Of a DNA stretch of 64,000 nucleotides, positions 16,774 to 25,247 are shown in pieces. The position numbers and the translations under genes were made by a program. Each line of letters opens with the position of its first letter. Positions within the stretch are counted from its first letter, which is position 1. Below the pieces are notes generated by a model, which did no database searches, had not been told where the DNA came from, and saw only the letters and a program-made list of their open reading frames with translations. The DNA comes from Alphaproteobacteria bacterium. Lineage in GTDB: Bacteria; Pseudomonadota; Alphaproteobacteria; TMED109. The stretch spans positions 49,354 through 113,353 of the forward strand of contig JAJDYI010000015.1 in assembly GCA_022825235.1 (NCBI GenBank), read 5' to 3'.

Positions 16774-18521
16774 GCCGCCACATCCTGGATGTGTACTTCC
16801 GCGCGTTTCCTGCCCCGCCAGGTAGACACCTGGATCTGGCCGGCGATATCCACCGGTCGGCCCCGCAACAAGGCGTCACCGACAGGCGTGTCCGCGGACC
16901 GGAAGGCGATCGCCTTGATCCGGCCGCGGGTGTCGTCCGCCAGCAGGCAGCTGACATGATTCGCTCCGACGACGCGCGCGTGCACCGGAAACACCCGGTG
17001 GAACGCGTAGCACGGCAATGGATTGCCGACCCCGAACGGCCCTGCCTGCTCCAGGTCCGTCCCCAGCGCCACGCTGGCACCGGACACCGCCAGCACGCCG
17101 TCGAGCATCAGCGTGGACGGCGCGGTGCCGGAGGGCCTGGCCGCACGCACTTCTGCATTGAGAAAGGACGCCAGTGCCTCCAGCCGGTCGGCCCGGCCGG
17201 AAAAGCCGGCCGCCATCGGATGCCCGCCGCCCGCCTCCAGCAGGCCGGCCTGCCGGGCCCGTATCACCGGCCCGCCGATATCGATGCCGTCGAGGGAGCG
17301 GGCGGAGCCGCGGATGCCGCCGCCCTCGCGGGCGCACACCACCGCAGGACGCCGGAACCGGTCGACGAGGCGACTCGCCACGATGCCGATCACACCGACG
17401 TGCCAGCCCTCGCCGGCGACAAACAACACCGCCTGGTTTTCGCCGTCGGCAGCCTCCGCCTGCGCCAAGGCGTCCGCATGGACCTGGGCCTCGAGCGACT
17501 GGCGTCGCCGGTTCAGGAGTTCGAGCTCGCGGGCCACCCGGCCGGCCTCCGCGGCATCATCGGTCTCCAGGACACGCAGGCCGAGCCGCGGATCACCAAC
17601 CCGGCCGGCGGCGTTGATCCGCGGGCCGTACACGAAGCCCAGATGCCAGGCCTGCGGGGCCTCCTCCAGACCGGCCTCGGCGGCCATGGCCTGCAGGCCG
17701 GGGTTGCCACCCCGCGCGAGGGCACGGAGGCCGCGGCGGGCGAGGACCCGATTCGCCCCTTCCAGCGGTGCGAGGTCACAAACCGTACCGAGCGCCGCCA
17801 GGTCGAGCAGGGATTCGGGATCCGGCGCGGTGCACCGCAGACCGCGACGGCCCAGTTCGCGATGCAGGGCACGGACCAGCAGCCAGGTCAGGGCGCTCGA
17901 CGTGAGCGTGCCCAGCCCGCTACGGTCGTCGGCCCGGTTGGGATTCACGATGGCCGCAGCCACCGGCAATTCCGCTTCCGCCACATGATGGTCGACCACG
18001 ATGACCGGCAATCCCAGACTGGCGGCGTGCCCGAGCGGTTCGAATGCGGTGACCCCGCAGTCCACGGTCACCACCAGGCACACGCCGGCAGCATGGAATC
18101 GGTCGATCGCGGAGGTACTCGGGCCGTAACCCTCCGTGGCCCGATCGGGGATGTGGACCACCGGCTCAGCGCCCGCCGCCCGCAAGAAGCGGACCAGCTG
18201 CGCCGTCGACGCCGCACCGTCGACGTCGTAGTCGCCGAGGATCCCGATCCGTCGTTTCAGGACGACGGCATCGGCCAGCAGGGCGACAGCCTGGTCAAGA
18301 TCGAGGATGGCACTCCCGTCGGGGAGCTCGTGGACCGCTCCGGCATGGAGCCACTCATCGGCCTGATCGGGCCCGATGCCACGGCCGACCAGAAGCCGGG
18401 CAAGCCCGTCCGATACGCCCGTCGCGCGGACAACCGCCTCGACCGCCCGGTCATCCGCGTCGCGAAACTGCCAGATCCGCCCGGACAGGGACCGCCCGGG
18501 TGTTGCAGGTCCGGCATTCAC
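16761..18521 (-). CDS. recJ: Single-stranded-DNA-specific exonuclease RecJ
   Basis: A 586-residue 5'-3' ssDNA exonuclease used in recombination and mismatch repair. DHH-family motifs: ILGDYDVDGAAS (I), TVDCGVTAFEPL (II), VIVVDHH (III) and LAALGTVCDLAPL (IV). DHHA1 region: INAAGRVGDPRLGLRVL, GWHVGVIGIVASRLVDRF and GGGHPMAAGFS. A C-terminal OB-like domain follows. The GTG start overlaps the glpX TGA (GTGA, 18518-18521). Confidence 0.95.
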   Translation of the reverse strand: MNAGPATPGRSLSGRIWQFRDADDRAVEAVVRATGVSDGLARLLVGRGIGPDQADEWLHAGAVHELPDGSAILDLDQAVALLADAVVLKRRIGILGDYDVDGAASTAQLVRFLRAAGAEPVVHIPDRATEGYGPSTSAIDRFHAAGVCLVVTVDCGVTAFEPLGHAASLGLPVIVVDHHVAEAELPVAAAIVNPNRADDRSGLGTLTSSALTWLLVRALHRELGRRGLRCTAPDPESLLDLAALGTVCDLAPLEGANRVLARRGLRALARGGNPGLQAMAAEAGLEEAPQAWHLGFVYGPRINAAGRVGDPRLGLRVLETDDAAEAGRVARELELLNRRRQSLEAQVHADALAQAEAADGENQAVLFVAGEGWHVGVIGIVASRLVDRFRRPAVVCAREGGGIRGSARSLDGIDIGGPVIRARQAGLLEAGGGHPMAAGFSGRADRLEALASFLNAEVRAARPSGTAPSTLMLDGVLAVSGASVALGTDLEQAGPFGVGNPLPCYAFHRVFPVHARVVGANHVSCLLADDTRGRIKAIAFRSADTPVGDALLRGRPVDIAGQIQVSTWRGRKRAEVHIQDVAACRS

Positions 18522-19480
18522 CGCGACAGCGGGACGGTCGACCGGCGCCGCTCACGACGGCCATCGGCGGCGAACACGAGACTGTCGCACGTAACGCCGG
18601 TGCCGGCGCGCACCGGTCCCTCGACGAGCGGTCCGTCGGTGACGCCCGTCGCGATCAGCAACGTGTTGCCGGAAGCCAGATCCTGCCGGTCGTAGACCCG
18701 TTCTAGATCCCGGATACCGGCCCGTGACGCCCGCGCGCGCTCGTCCTCGTCCCGAAACACGAGGCGCGCCTGCATGGCGCCGCCCGTGCAGGCGAGCGCC
18801 GCCGCCGCCAGCACCCCTTCCGGTGCCCCGCCGGTTCCCATGTAGACATCGACCGGCGATGCGTGATCGGCCACCTGGATGACTGCCGCCACGTCGCCGT
18901 CACCGATCAGGCGCAGCCGGGCGCCCGACGCGCGGACGGCACGGATCAGGGTGTCGTGCCGCTCGCGACGGAGGATGCAGACGGTCAGATCGTCGATCCG
19001 GCAACCCTTTGCGTCAGCGATACGGCCAAGATTGTCCGCAGGCGGACGGTCGAGACGAAGCAGGTCATCAGGGCAACCCGGTCCCACCGCGAGCTTCTCC
19101 ATGTAGACGTCGGGAGCGCGCAGGAGGTCACCCCGACCGCCTGCTGCCAGCACGGCCAGCGCACCCGGGGAATCAGTAGCGCAGATGGTGGTACCTTCCA
19201 GCGGATCAACTGCGATGTCCACGTCCGGCCCGGTCCCGTCTCCCACGGCTTCACCGACATAGAGCATCGGCGCCGCGTCGCGCTCGCCTTCGCCGATGAC
19301 CACGGTGCCGGCCATGGGCAACTGGCGAAGCCGTTCACGCATCGCGTCGACCGCCGCCTGGTCCGCCGCCTTTTCGTCCCCCCGGCCCCGCCACGCCGCC
19401 GCCGCCACGGCCGCGTCCTCGGTAGCCCGCAGCAGGCCGTCCACAAGCCCGTGCAAGGCTCTTTCGGGCGATGCCGTCAC
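18518..19480 (-). CDS. glpX: Class II fructose-1,6-bisphosphatase
   Basis: A 320-residue Li-sensitive GlpX-type phosphatase of gluconeogenesis. Conserved blocks are WRGRGDEKAADQAAVDAMR, the metal/substrate segment VVIGEGERDAAPMLYVGE, IAVDPLEGTT and VYMGTGGAPEGVLAAAAL. The GTG start at 19480 overlaps the aminotransferase TGA (GTGA). AlaC-type aminotransferase, glpX and recJ commonly occur together in alphaproteobacteria, usually with homoserine dehydrogenase between the first two; that gene is missing here. Confidence 0.95.
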   Translation of the reverse strand: MTASPERALHGLVDGLLRATEDAAVAAAAWRGRGDEKAADQAAVDAMRERLRQLPMAGTVVIGEGERDAAPMLYVGEAVGDGTGPDVDIAVDPLEGTTICATDSPGALAVLAAGGRGDLLRAPDVYMEKLAVGPGCPDDLLRLDRPPADNLGRIADAKGCRIDDLTVCILRRERHDTLIRAVRASGARLRLIGDGDVAAVIQVADHASPVDVYMGTGGAPEGVLAAAALACTGGAMQARLVFRDEDERARASRAGIRDLERVYDRQDLASGNTLLIATGVTDGPLVEGPVRAGTGVTCDSLVFAADGRRERRRSTVPLSR

Positions 19481-20703
19481 GCCGCGCCCCGCGTGGCCCG
19501 GTTCCCGACATCTTCGCGCTCCAGGAACTGCCGGATGTTCCGGCAGGCCTGCCGGATGCGCTGCTCGTTCTCGACCAGGCTGATCCGTACCCAGCCCTCG
19601 CCCCCTGGACCGAAGCCGGCACCGGGCGACACCGCAACCCTGGCATCCGCCAGGAGGGTCTTCGCGAACGCCAGACTGCCCGCGGCCCGAAACGGGGCCG
19701 GCACCCGGGCCCACGCGAACATCGTCGCCACCGGGGGCTCCACCTCCCAGCCGGCCCTCCGCAGACCGCTCACCAGCGTGTCGCGACGGCGACGGTAGGT
19801 CTCGCGGACGGTATCGACGTACTCCTGGGGGCCGTTGAGCGCCGCCGTGGCGGCGACCTGAATCGGTGTGAAGGCGCCGTAGTCGAGGTAGGACTTGATG
19901 CGGGCCAGGGTCGCCACGAGGTGCGGATTGCCGGCCGCGAAGCCGATCCGCCAGCCCGGCATCGAATAGGTCTTGCTGAGCGACGTGAACTCGACCGCGA
20001 GTTCCTTCGCGCCCGGAACCTGCAGGATGGAGGGCGGCGGCGAACCGTCGAAATAGATCTCGGCGTAGGCAAGATCGGACAGGATCCAGACACTATGCCG
20101 GCGGCACAGATCCACCATGGCCTCGTACGCATCGAGCCCGACCACGGCAGCCGTCGGATTGGCGGGGAAGTTGACCGTCACGGCCTTGACCCGTCCCGCC
20201 CCCGCCGCCAGCGCGCGCTCCAGCTCCGACACGAAATCCCGGTTCGGTCCCACCGGAACCCGACAGATCTCGGCGCCGGCCAGCACGAATCCGTAGGGGT
20301 GTATCGGGTAGCTCGGGTCGGGCACCAGCACCTGGTCACCGGGCTCCGTGATGGCGGTGGCGAGATGGGCAAACCCCTCTTTCGAACCCAGCGCCACGAT
20401 CACCTCGCGCTCGGGATCCAGGCGCACGTCGAAGCGCCGCCGGTAATAGCCGGCCACTGCCCGGCGGAGGCCACGGATTCCGCGGGACGCCGAATAGCGG
20501 TGCACCCGCGGATTGCGGACGGTCTCGACCAGCTTTTCGACGACGTGATCGGGCGGCGCCAGGTCCGGGTTTCCCATCCCGAGATCGATGATGTCCTCGC
20601 CGGCGGCCCGGGCGGCATCCTTCATCGCGTTCACTTCGGCGAACACGTACGGCGGCAGCGCCTGGATTCGCTCGAACTCGCGGTGGGAGGGGATTTGCTT
20701 CAT
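19477..20703 (-). CDS. Class I/II aminotransferase (AlaC / LL-DAP-aminotransferase-like)
   Basis: A 408-residue fold-type I PLP enzyme. Signatures are LGMGNPDLAPPDHVVE, RYSASRGIRGLRRAVAGYY, NFPANPT (178-184), SDLAYAEIYFDG and the PLP lysine Lys244 in SLSKTYSMPGWRIGF. The family makes alanine/glutamate transamination (AlaC) and in relatives supplies aspartate-family amino acids. The ATG at 20703 fits the family N-terminus (MKQIPSHREFERIQALPPYVFAEVN). It is first in the coupled string aminotransferase-glpX-recJ-galU. Confidence 0.9.
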   Translation of the reverse strand: MKQIPSHREFERIQALPPYVFAEVNAMKDAARAAGEDIIDLGMGNPDLAPPDHVVEKLVETVRNPRVHRYSASRGIRGLRRAVAGYYRRRFDVRLDPEREVIVALGSKEGFAHLATAITEPGDQVLVPDPSYPIHPYGFVLAGAEICRVPVGPNRDFVSELERALAAGAGRVKAVTVNFPANPTAAVVGLDAYEAMVDLCRRHSVWILSDLAYAEIYFDGSPPPSILQVPGAKELAVEFTSLSKTYSMPGWRIGFAAGNPHLVATLARIKSYLDYGAFTPIQVAATAALNGPQEYVDTVRETYRRRRDTLVSGLRRAGWEVEPPVATMFAWARVPAPFRAAGSLAFAKTLLADARVAVSPGAGFGPGGEGWVRISLVENEQRIRQACRNIRQFLEREDVGNRATRGAA

Positions 20704-20843
20704 CGGACCCACACTCCGATCAGTCCGGCCGGCGCCGCACCGGGCCGAATCCAACCGTCACCGTTCGCCCGGTGAACCGGCCGGTCCGGTCGCCGATGCC
20801 GGCCGCCATGGCAACCGTCGGGCGGGAACCGGGCCAAGTACCG

Positions 20844-21884
20844 TTACGGCGCGAACGCGCTGGACGCAAGACCCGTGTCCTCCGGCAGGCCCAGGACCAC
20901 GTTGGCGTTCTGCATCGCCTGCCCGGCCGCTCCTTTCAGCAGGTTATCCAGCGCACACAGCAGGATCGCCTGGCCGCCACGCCCCGTGGCCACACCGAGG
21001 TGCGCCTGATTGGACCCGCGCACCTCCCGGGTCGCCGGCGCCGAGCCGGGGGGCAGGACTTGCACGAAGATCTCGTCGCTGTACGCGTCCTCGAGACATG
21101 CTTGCAGGTCACCGGCGGTCGCGCCGGCCCGGGCCTGGACGTAGACGGAAGTGAGAATGCCGCGATTCATCGGCACCAGGTGCGGCACGAACGTCACCCG
21201 GGTTTCGGTTCCCGTGACCCGTGCCAGCTCCTGCTCGATTTCCGGCGTATGCCGATGACCGCCCAGGCCGTACGCGCGGATTCCCTCGGAGACCTCTCCG
21301 AACAACAGGTCTTCCCGCAGCGACCGGCCGGCCCCCGACACCCCGGACTTGGCATCGATCACGATCGGCTCGGGATCAATGAGCCCGGCCGACAACACCG
21401 GCAGCAGCGGCAGGAGCGCCGACGTCGGATAGCAGCCCGGACAGGCGATCACCGAGGCTTCGCGCATGGCGTCGCGGGCATGCTCCGTCAAGCCGTACAC
21501 GGCCTGAAGCTGCAGGTGCGCGGCCTTGTGCGGCGCACCGTACCACTCGGCGTAACTGTCGAGATCCCGCAGCCGGAAGTCGGCGGACGTGTCGACCACC
21601 CGGGCGACCGGTGCAATGCGGGCCACGGTTTCCTGCGTGGTGCCGTGCGGCAGGCAGCAGAACACGAGCGCACAGCCGGCCGCGTCGAACGCATCGATGT
21701 CGACGAAGACCGGCAGGTCCCGGCCGCGGAACCGCGGAAACAGGTCCTCGGGCGGGGTCCCCGCTCGGCGTTTCGCACCTAGGGCGGCAATTTCCAGCCG
21801 GGGATGCTCGAGCACCAGTCGGAGCAACTCTGCGCCAACGTAGCCGCTGGCCCCCAGGATCGCGACAGGGAACCGATCAGTCAT
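20844..21884 (-). CDS. argC: N-acetyl-gamma-glutamyl-phosphate reductase
   Basis: A 346-residue NADPH-dependent enzyme of arginine synthesis. Nucleotide loop GASGYVGAEL (11-20); VVDTSADFRLRD; catalytic Cys151 in CPGCYPTSALL, where the usual Asn-Pro-Gly-Cys carries a second Cys at 148; SGVSGAGRS; and the C-terminal QGGQAILLCALDNLLKGAAGQAMQN-type helix. In many alphaproteobacteria argC directly follows rpsI, as here (71 bases apart). Confidence 0.95.
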   Translation of the reverse strand: MTDRFPVAILGASGYVGAELLRLVLEHPRLEIAALGAKRRAGTPPEDLFPRFRGRDLPVFVDIDAFDAAGCALVFCCLPHGTTQETVARIAPVARVVDTSADFRLRDLDSYAEWYGAPHKAAHLQLQAVYGLTEHARDAMREASVIACPGCYPTSALLPLLPVLSAGLIDPEPIVIDAKSGVSGAGRSLREDLLFGEVSEGIRAYGLGGHRHTPEIEQELARVTGTETRVTFVPHLVPMNRGILTSVYVQARAGATAGDLQACLEDAYSDEIFVQVLPPGSAPATREVRGSNQAHLGVATGRGGQAILLCALDNLLKGAAGQAMQNANVVLGLPEDTGLASSAFAP

Positions 21885-21955
21885 GTGTTAAGGCCCGGCA
21901 CTTGCGCGCCATGGGAACAGTAAGGTCGGATGCCGGCCGCGCAAGCCGGAACGGA

Positions 21956-22402
21956 TCAGCGCTTGGAGAACTGGAAGCTTCGGCGCGCCTTGGGCCGGCC
22001 GTACTTCTTGCGCTCGACACGGCGGGCGTCACGGGTCAGCAGGCCGTGCGCCCGAAGCCGGGGACCCAGGGCCGGCTCTCGGGCCGCGAGGGCGCGGCTG
22101 ATGCCGTGTCGAATGGCGCCCGCCTGCCCCGAGCAACCGCCGCCCCGGACCGTGCACACGACGTCGATCTCATCCTGGCGCTCGGCGACCTGCAACGGCT
22201 GCCGCAGCAAGGCCAGGTGGCCTGCCCGCGGGAAATACTCCTGCTGGGGCTTGCCATTGACCGTGATCCGCCCTTTTCCTGCCGCCACCCAGACGCGCGC
22301 AACCGAACTCTTCCGCCGGCCCGTGCCGTAGCTCCGCGCCTTGCCAACCGGCGGCGCCGGAACGGGACTGGTTGCCGGGGTCGGGTTGGTCGCGTCAGTC
22401 AT
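21956..22402 (-). CDS. rpsI: 30S ribosomal protein S9
   Basis: A 148-residue protein with an alphaproteobacterial Pro/Ala-rich N-terminal extension (about 20 residues). The conserved core follows: [47 protein letters not shown] and the basic [17 protein letters not shown] tail that reaches the P-site tRNA. Its start overlaps rplM by 8 bases, which couples the two. Confidence 0.97.
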   Translation of the reverse strand: MTDATNPTPATSPVPAPPVGKARSYGTGRRKSSVARVWVAAGKGRITVNGKPQQEYFPRAGHLALLRQPLQVAERQDEIDVVCTVRGGGCSGQAGAIRHGISRALAAREPALGPRLRAHGLLTRDARRVERKKYGRPKARRSFQFSKR

Positions 22403-22868
22403 CGGAAGCCTGCCGTAGGTTCTTCGAGTTCATTGCCGCAAGGTCCATGGGAACCGGCTGCTGGGCGCCATGCGGATGGTCGGGCCCTGCGTATACATGG
22501 AGCTTGCGCAACTGCGCCCGGCCCAGCGGTCCCCGCGGGATCATCCGGCGCACTGCGAGTTCGATCACCTGTTCCGGCCGGGACCCGGCCAGCAAGTCGC
22601 CGTACCGGCGCGACCGGATGCCGCCAGGGTAACCGGTGTGCCAGTGGTGCAGCTTGTCTCGGGCCTTCGCGCCGGTAAGCGCCACCTTCTCCGCATTCAC
22701 CACGACGATGTTATCGCCACAGTCCAGATGCGGCGTGTACATCGGCTTGTGCTTGCCACGGAGCCGGTTGGCGATGAGGCTCGCGAGCCGCCCGAGGACC
22801 ACGCCGTCGGCATCGATCAGATGCCAAGCACGCTTAATCTCCGCCGGGCGGGCGGTGTATGTACGCAT
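22395..22868 (-). CDS. rplM: 50S ribosomal protein L13
   Basis: A 157-residue L13 with the family start [20 protein letters not shown], the core [36 protein letters not shown] (abridged here), and [21 protein letters not shown]. The ATG at 22868 is chosen because the upstream open sequence has no L13 similarity. rplM-rpsI is the universal bacterial order. Confidence 0.97.
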   Translation of the reverse strand: MRTYTARPAEIKRAWHLIDADGVVLGRLASLIANRLRGKHKPMYTPHLDCGDNIVVVNAEKVALTGAKARDKLHHWHTGYPGGIRSRRYGDLLAGSRPEQVIELAVRRMIPRGPLGRAQLRKLHVYAGPDHPHGAQQPVPMDLAAMNSKNLRQASDD

Positions 22869-23231
22869 GGACAGTCCTAGCGGAACACGCGGCGCGGGGC
22901 GAGCGGATTGGCTGCGCAACTGCAGGGCCGCAACCGCGCGACTATGTCTAGCCCCAGCCAAGGTTGGTGTCAACGTGAAGCCGCGAACCGAGCCGGTCGC
23001 GCCACCCCCATGGTAGCGGGGGCTCACGATCACCGAGACCGCCATGTAACCAAGGTTCCCGCCTGATCCACCGGAACTTTCTCATTTCTGGTCATGCCAA
23101 TCTGGCACACCGTGCGGTCCGGGAGCGCTCGTGCAAATCTCGTGACCGGCAGCGGTCATCGGGGCCCACTCCAAAGGTTACGGGCGTCGGTCTCTAGATC
23201 GGCTTTGCCGATGCCGACAGCCAAACTCGGG

Positions 23232-23260
23232 TTGAAAGCAATGCATGCAATGCTTAATCT
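23232..23260 (+). promoter_or_regulatory. Promoter and likely autoregulatory operator of the FitAB-type locus
   Basis: TTGAAA (23232-23237), a 17-base spacer and TAATCT (23255-23260) form a good promoter 33 bases before the antitoxin ATG. The spacer holds two direct GCAATGC repeats (23238-23244, 23247-23253) around TGCATGCA. An RHH antitoxin-toxin complex would be expected to bind there and repress. Confidence 0.6.
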
Positions 23261-23292
23261 TGTGCAGTAGACAAACGTGGAGGGCACCGCTC

Positions 23293-23535
23293 ATGCCGAG
23301 CATCACCATCCGCAACCTCGACGACGGGCTCAAGCGGCGGCTTCGGGTGCGCGCGGCTGAGAATGGGCGCTCTATGGAGGAGGAAGCCCGCGAGATCCTG
23401 CGCCGTACCGTCGGCGAAGCCCCGCCACCGAAGGATCTCGGCCGGGCCATCCATGCCCGCTTTGCTGCGCTTGGCGGCGTCGAACTCGAGCTTCCGGAGC
23501 GGGGCCCAATGCGCCCGCCGCCCAAGTTTGAATGA
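23293..23535 (+). CDS. FitA-like antitoxin (ribbon-helix-helix)
   Basis: An 80-residue antitoxin. The N-terminal ITIRNLDDGLKRRLRVRAAENGRSMEEEAREIL is the RHH DNA-binding domain of the FitA/StbC family (shown in part). The C-terminal tail, ending FELPERGPM-type Pro-rich sequence, would bind and block the PIN toxin encoded 10 bases downstream. The ATG at 23293 follows GTGGAGGG, a strong RBS. The pair sits between rplM and tRNA-Met, an insertion into housekeeping DNA. Confidence 0.85.
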   Translation: MPSITIRNLDDGLKRRLRVRAAENGRSMEEEAREILRRTVGEAPPPKDLGRAIHARFAALGGVELELPERGPMRPPPKFE

Positions 23536-23545
23536 GCGGGTCGCT

Positions 23546-23965
23546 ATGATCGTGATAGATACCAACGTTGTGTCCGAGCTGATGCGCCTCACGCCCGACC
23601 CGGCGGTCACGGCCTGGTTCTCCGTGCAGGACTCCGCCGAACTCTACCTCACCGCCATCACCGAGGCGGAACTGCGCGCTGGCGCTGCCATATTGCCGCC
23701 GGGCCGACGCCGTGATCGCATTGCTGCAGAGGTCGATGCCATGGTCCGGGAAGATTTCGCCGGGCGTGTGCTGCCCTTCGACAGCACCGCGGCCAAGGCC
23801 TACGGGGACATCGCCGCTGCGCGCCGATCCCTGGGCCGGCCGATTCTTGAGGCCGATAACCAAATCGCCGCAATAGCCCGCGTTGCCGGCGCCGCCGTCG
23901 CTACGCGCGACAGCGCTGACTTCGAGCACTGCGGGATTTCACTGGTCGATCCGTGGACTGACTGA
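23546..23965 (+). CDS. FitB/VapC-type PIN-domain toxin
   Basis: A 139-residue predicted Mg-dependent ribonuclease. PIN acidic residues are in place: Asp5 in MIVIDTNVVSELMR, Glu42 in ITEAELRAG, Asp104 in EADNQIAAIA and Asp122 in ATRDSADF. The C-terminal GISLVDPWTD is typical of FitB. It follows its antitoxin by 10 bases on the same transcript. All catalytic residues are present, so the toxin is probably active. Confidence 0.88.
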   Translation: MIVIDTNVVSELMRLTPDPAVTAWFSVQDSAELYLTAITEAELRAGAAILPPGRRRDRIAAEVDAMVREDFAGRVLPFDSTAAKAYGDIAAARRSLGRPILEADNQIAAIARVAGAAVATRDSADFEHCGISLVDPWTD

Positions 23966-24065
23966 ACGGTTCGCGCCGGCTCCCTGCGCCGATGGCCTGC
24001 ATGTCACGCTCAAGGGAGACGTCGGCGCGATCCTCGAATGGACCAGAAATGGATAAGCAGGAAAT

Positions 24066-24096
24066 GACCGACACCCCCGGCGCAGGGATGTCGGTC
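24066..24096 (-). terminator. Hairpin downstream of tRNA-Met
   Basis: On the minus strand GACCGACA and TGTCGGTC form an 8-bp stem with a GC-rich loop, 5 bases past the tRNA 3' end. Only CATTTCC follows rather than a long T run, so it may act as a terminator or a 3' processing boundary. Confidence 0.5.
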
Positions 24097-24100
24097 TCGG

Positions 24101-24177
24101 TGGTAGCGGGGGAGGGACTTGAACCCCCGACACGCGGATTATGATTCCGCTGCTCTAACCAACTGAGCTACCCCGCC
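24101..24177 (-). tRNA. tRNA-Met (CAT), elongator type
   Basis: 77 bases including encoded CCA. Acceptor GGCGGGG pairs with CCCCGCT (G-U at position 1). The D arm is GCTCAGTTGGTTAGAGC, the anticodon stem-loop CGGAATCATAATCCG with anticodon CAT (template 24141-24143), and the T arm GGGGGTTCAAGTCCCTC. The sequence agrees with alphaproteobacterial elongator tRNA-Met rather than initiator or Ile2. Confidence 0.93.
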
Positions 24178-24460
24178 CCGGCGGCCGACCATCGGCCTGG
24201 ACGCCTGCAGGCTACACTACCGTGCCCGCCCCGTGCGTCTACGACCGATACCCGGTCACTGTCAAGGTACGGCGGATGACCGATATCCCGGACGGCGGCA
24301 CCGCCGTCGAAAAACCTAATCCGACCGAGGCATTTCCGTACTTTCTGTACCTCTGTACTTCCTTGAACCCATGGGCAGACCTAAATATGGTACGCGCCAT
24401 GCGGGAGACCCGCGGTGGCTGCAGGGCCAACCGGTGAAGTGCTGCGAGAGTACCTGAAGC

Positions 24461-25216
24461 ATGCGTATGGGTCGCTGGAGCAGTGGACTTGCCGGTGCCG
24501 CAGTGCTGCTCCTCGCATGCACCGCCCTCCCCGCTGCAGCCGATGATGACCGCTCGGGCGGTCTCGGGACCCTCCACTTCGGCTCGTCGGACGTGGTGCC
24601 GTGTGCGTTGCGCACCCATCGGATTGGAAGCGGCGAAGCCTCCACGACATTCGTGCATCCTTCGCCCACCTGCGAGGACGGCGGGGTGCGTAGTATCGGT
24701 TTGCGGTCAGGCACCCCGTTCGAGACGGCCGCGACCTGGCGGGCCGGGTACTCCGGAGACGTCGATTTCGCCGTCGGCTTCGTCTATCGCGCGTCGCCGG
24801 TTTCGGTCGCCGCGCGCCCGCGATCCGGCGGTGAGACCGTTTCCCTGGTGGGCGCGCTCCAGTACGGTCGATTCGTGGTCGGCGCCGGTGTCTTCGACGC
24901 CGAGGATCCTGCCATCGACACCGTGCGGCGCGGATACAACCTCGGCGCCAACTACCAGTTCGGCGCGTTCCGGGCCGGCACGTCGCTGCTCACCACCTGG
25001 ACCGACGGATCCTGGACGGGAGGCGCTGTGAATCACACATCCCAGCGTTTCCTCGACTCCCTGTCGGTCGACCTCCAGTACGCGTTCACACCCGGGCTCC
25101 TGGGCTACTTCAACTACGTCGAAGTAAGCCATCCGGACCATCAACTGCAGAGCCGGCGGGAGCGGACCGGTCAGCGGGAGAGCACCTGGACCGTCGGCGT
25201 GAGCGTCGGCTTCTGA
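24461..25216 (+). CDS. Small outer-membrane porin-like beta-barrel protein
   Basis: A 251-residue protein with a Sec signal peptide (1-27, ending AAADDD). Alternating polar/aromatic strands follow (TAATWRAGYSGDVDFAVGFVYR, LGANYQFGAFRAGTSLL), and the protein ends in Phe (WTVGVSVGF), as for BamA-recognised barrels. It resembles the second half of Gram-negative porins (Porin_4) but is shorter than a full 16-strand barrel, so it may be a reduced or diverged porin. A single gene after tRNA-Met. Confidence 0.65.
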   Translation: MRMGRWSSGLAGAAVLLLACTALPAAADDDRSGGLGTLHFGSSDVVPCALRTHRIGSGEASTTFVHPSPTCEDGGVRSIGLRSGTPFETAATWRAGYSGDVDFAVGFVYRASPVSVAARPRSGGETVSLVGALQYGRFVVGAGVFDAEDPAIDTVRRGYNLGANYQFGAFRAGTSLLTTWTDGSWTGGAVNHTSQRFLDSLSVDLQYAFTPGLLGYFNYVEVSHPDHQLQSRRERTGQRESTWTVGVSVGF

Positions 25217-25247
25217 CCCGCTCTGCCGGCCGCCGGCTACGGCCTGC

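Noticed and set aside
16791..18695. 634-codon plus-strand open frame opposite recJ
   Set aside because: Antisense to a clear recJ gene; Arg/His/Gly-rich with no domain; typical shadow of high-GC coding DNA.
23939..24133. Minus-strand frame starting MSGVQVPPPLPPRP
   Set aside because: Start lies in the tRNA-Met gene; a known artefact of tRNA sequence.
24222..24437. 71-codon plus-strand frame between tRNA-Met and porin-like gene
   Set aside because: No motif, no RBS and mixed composition; treated as intergenic.
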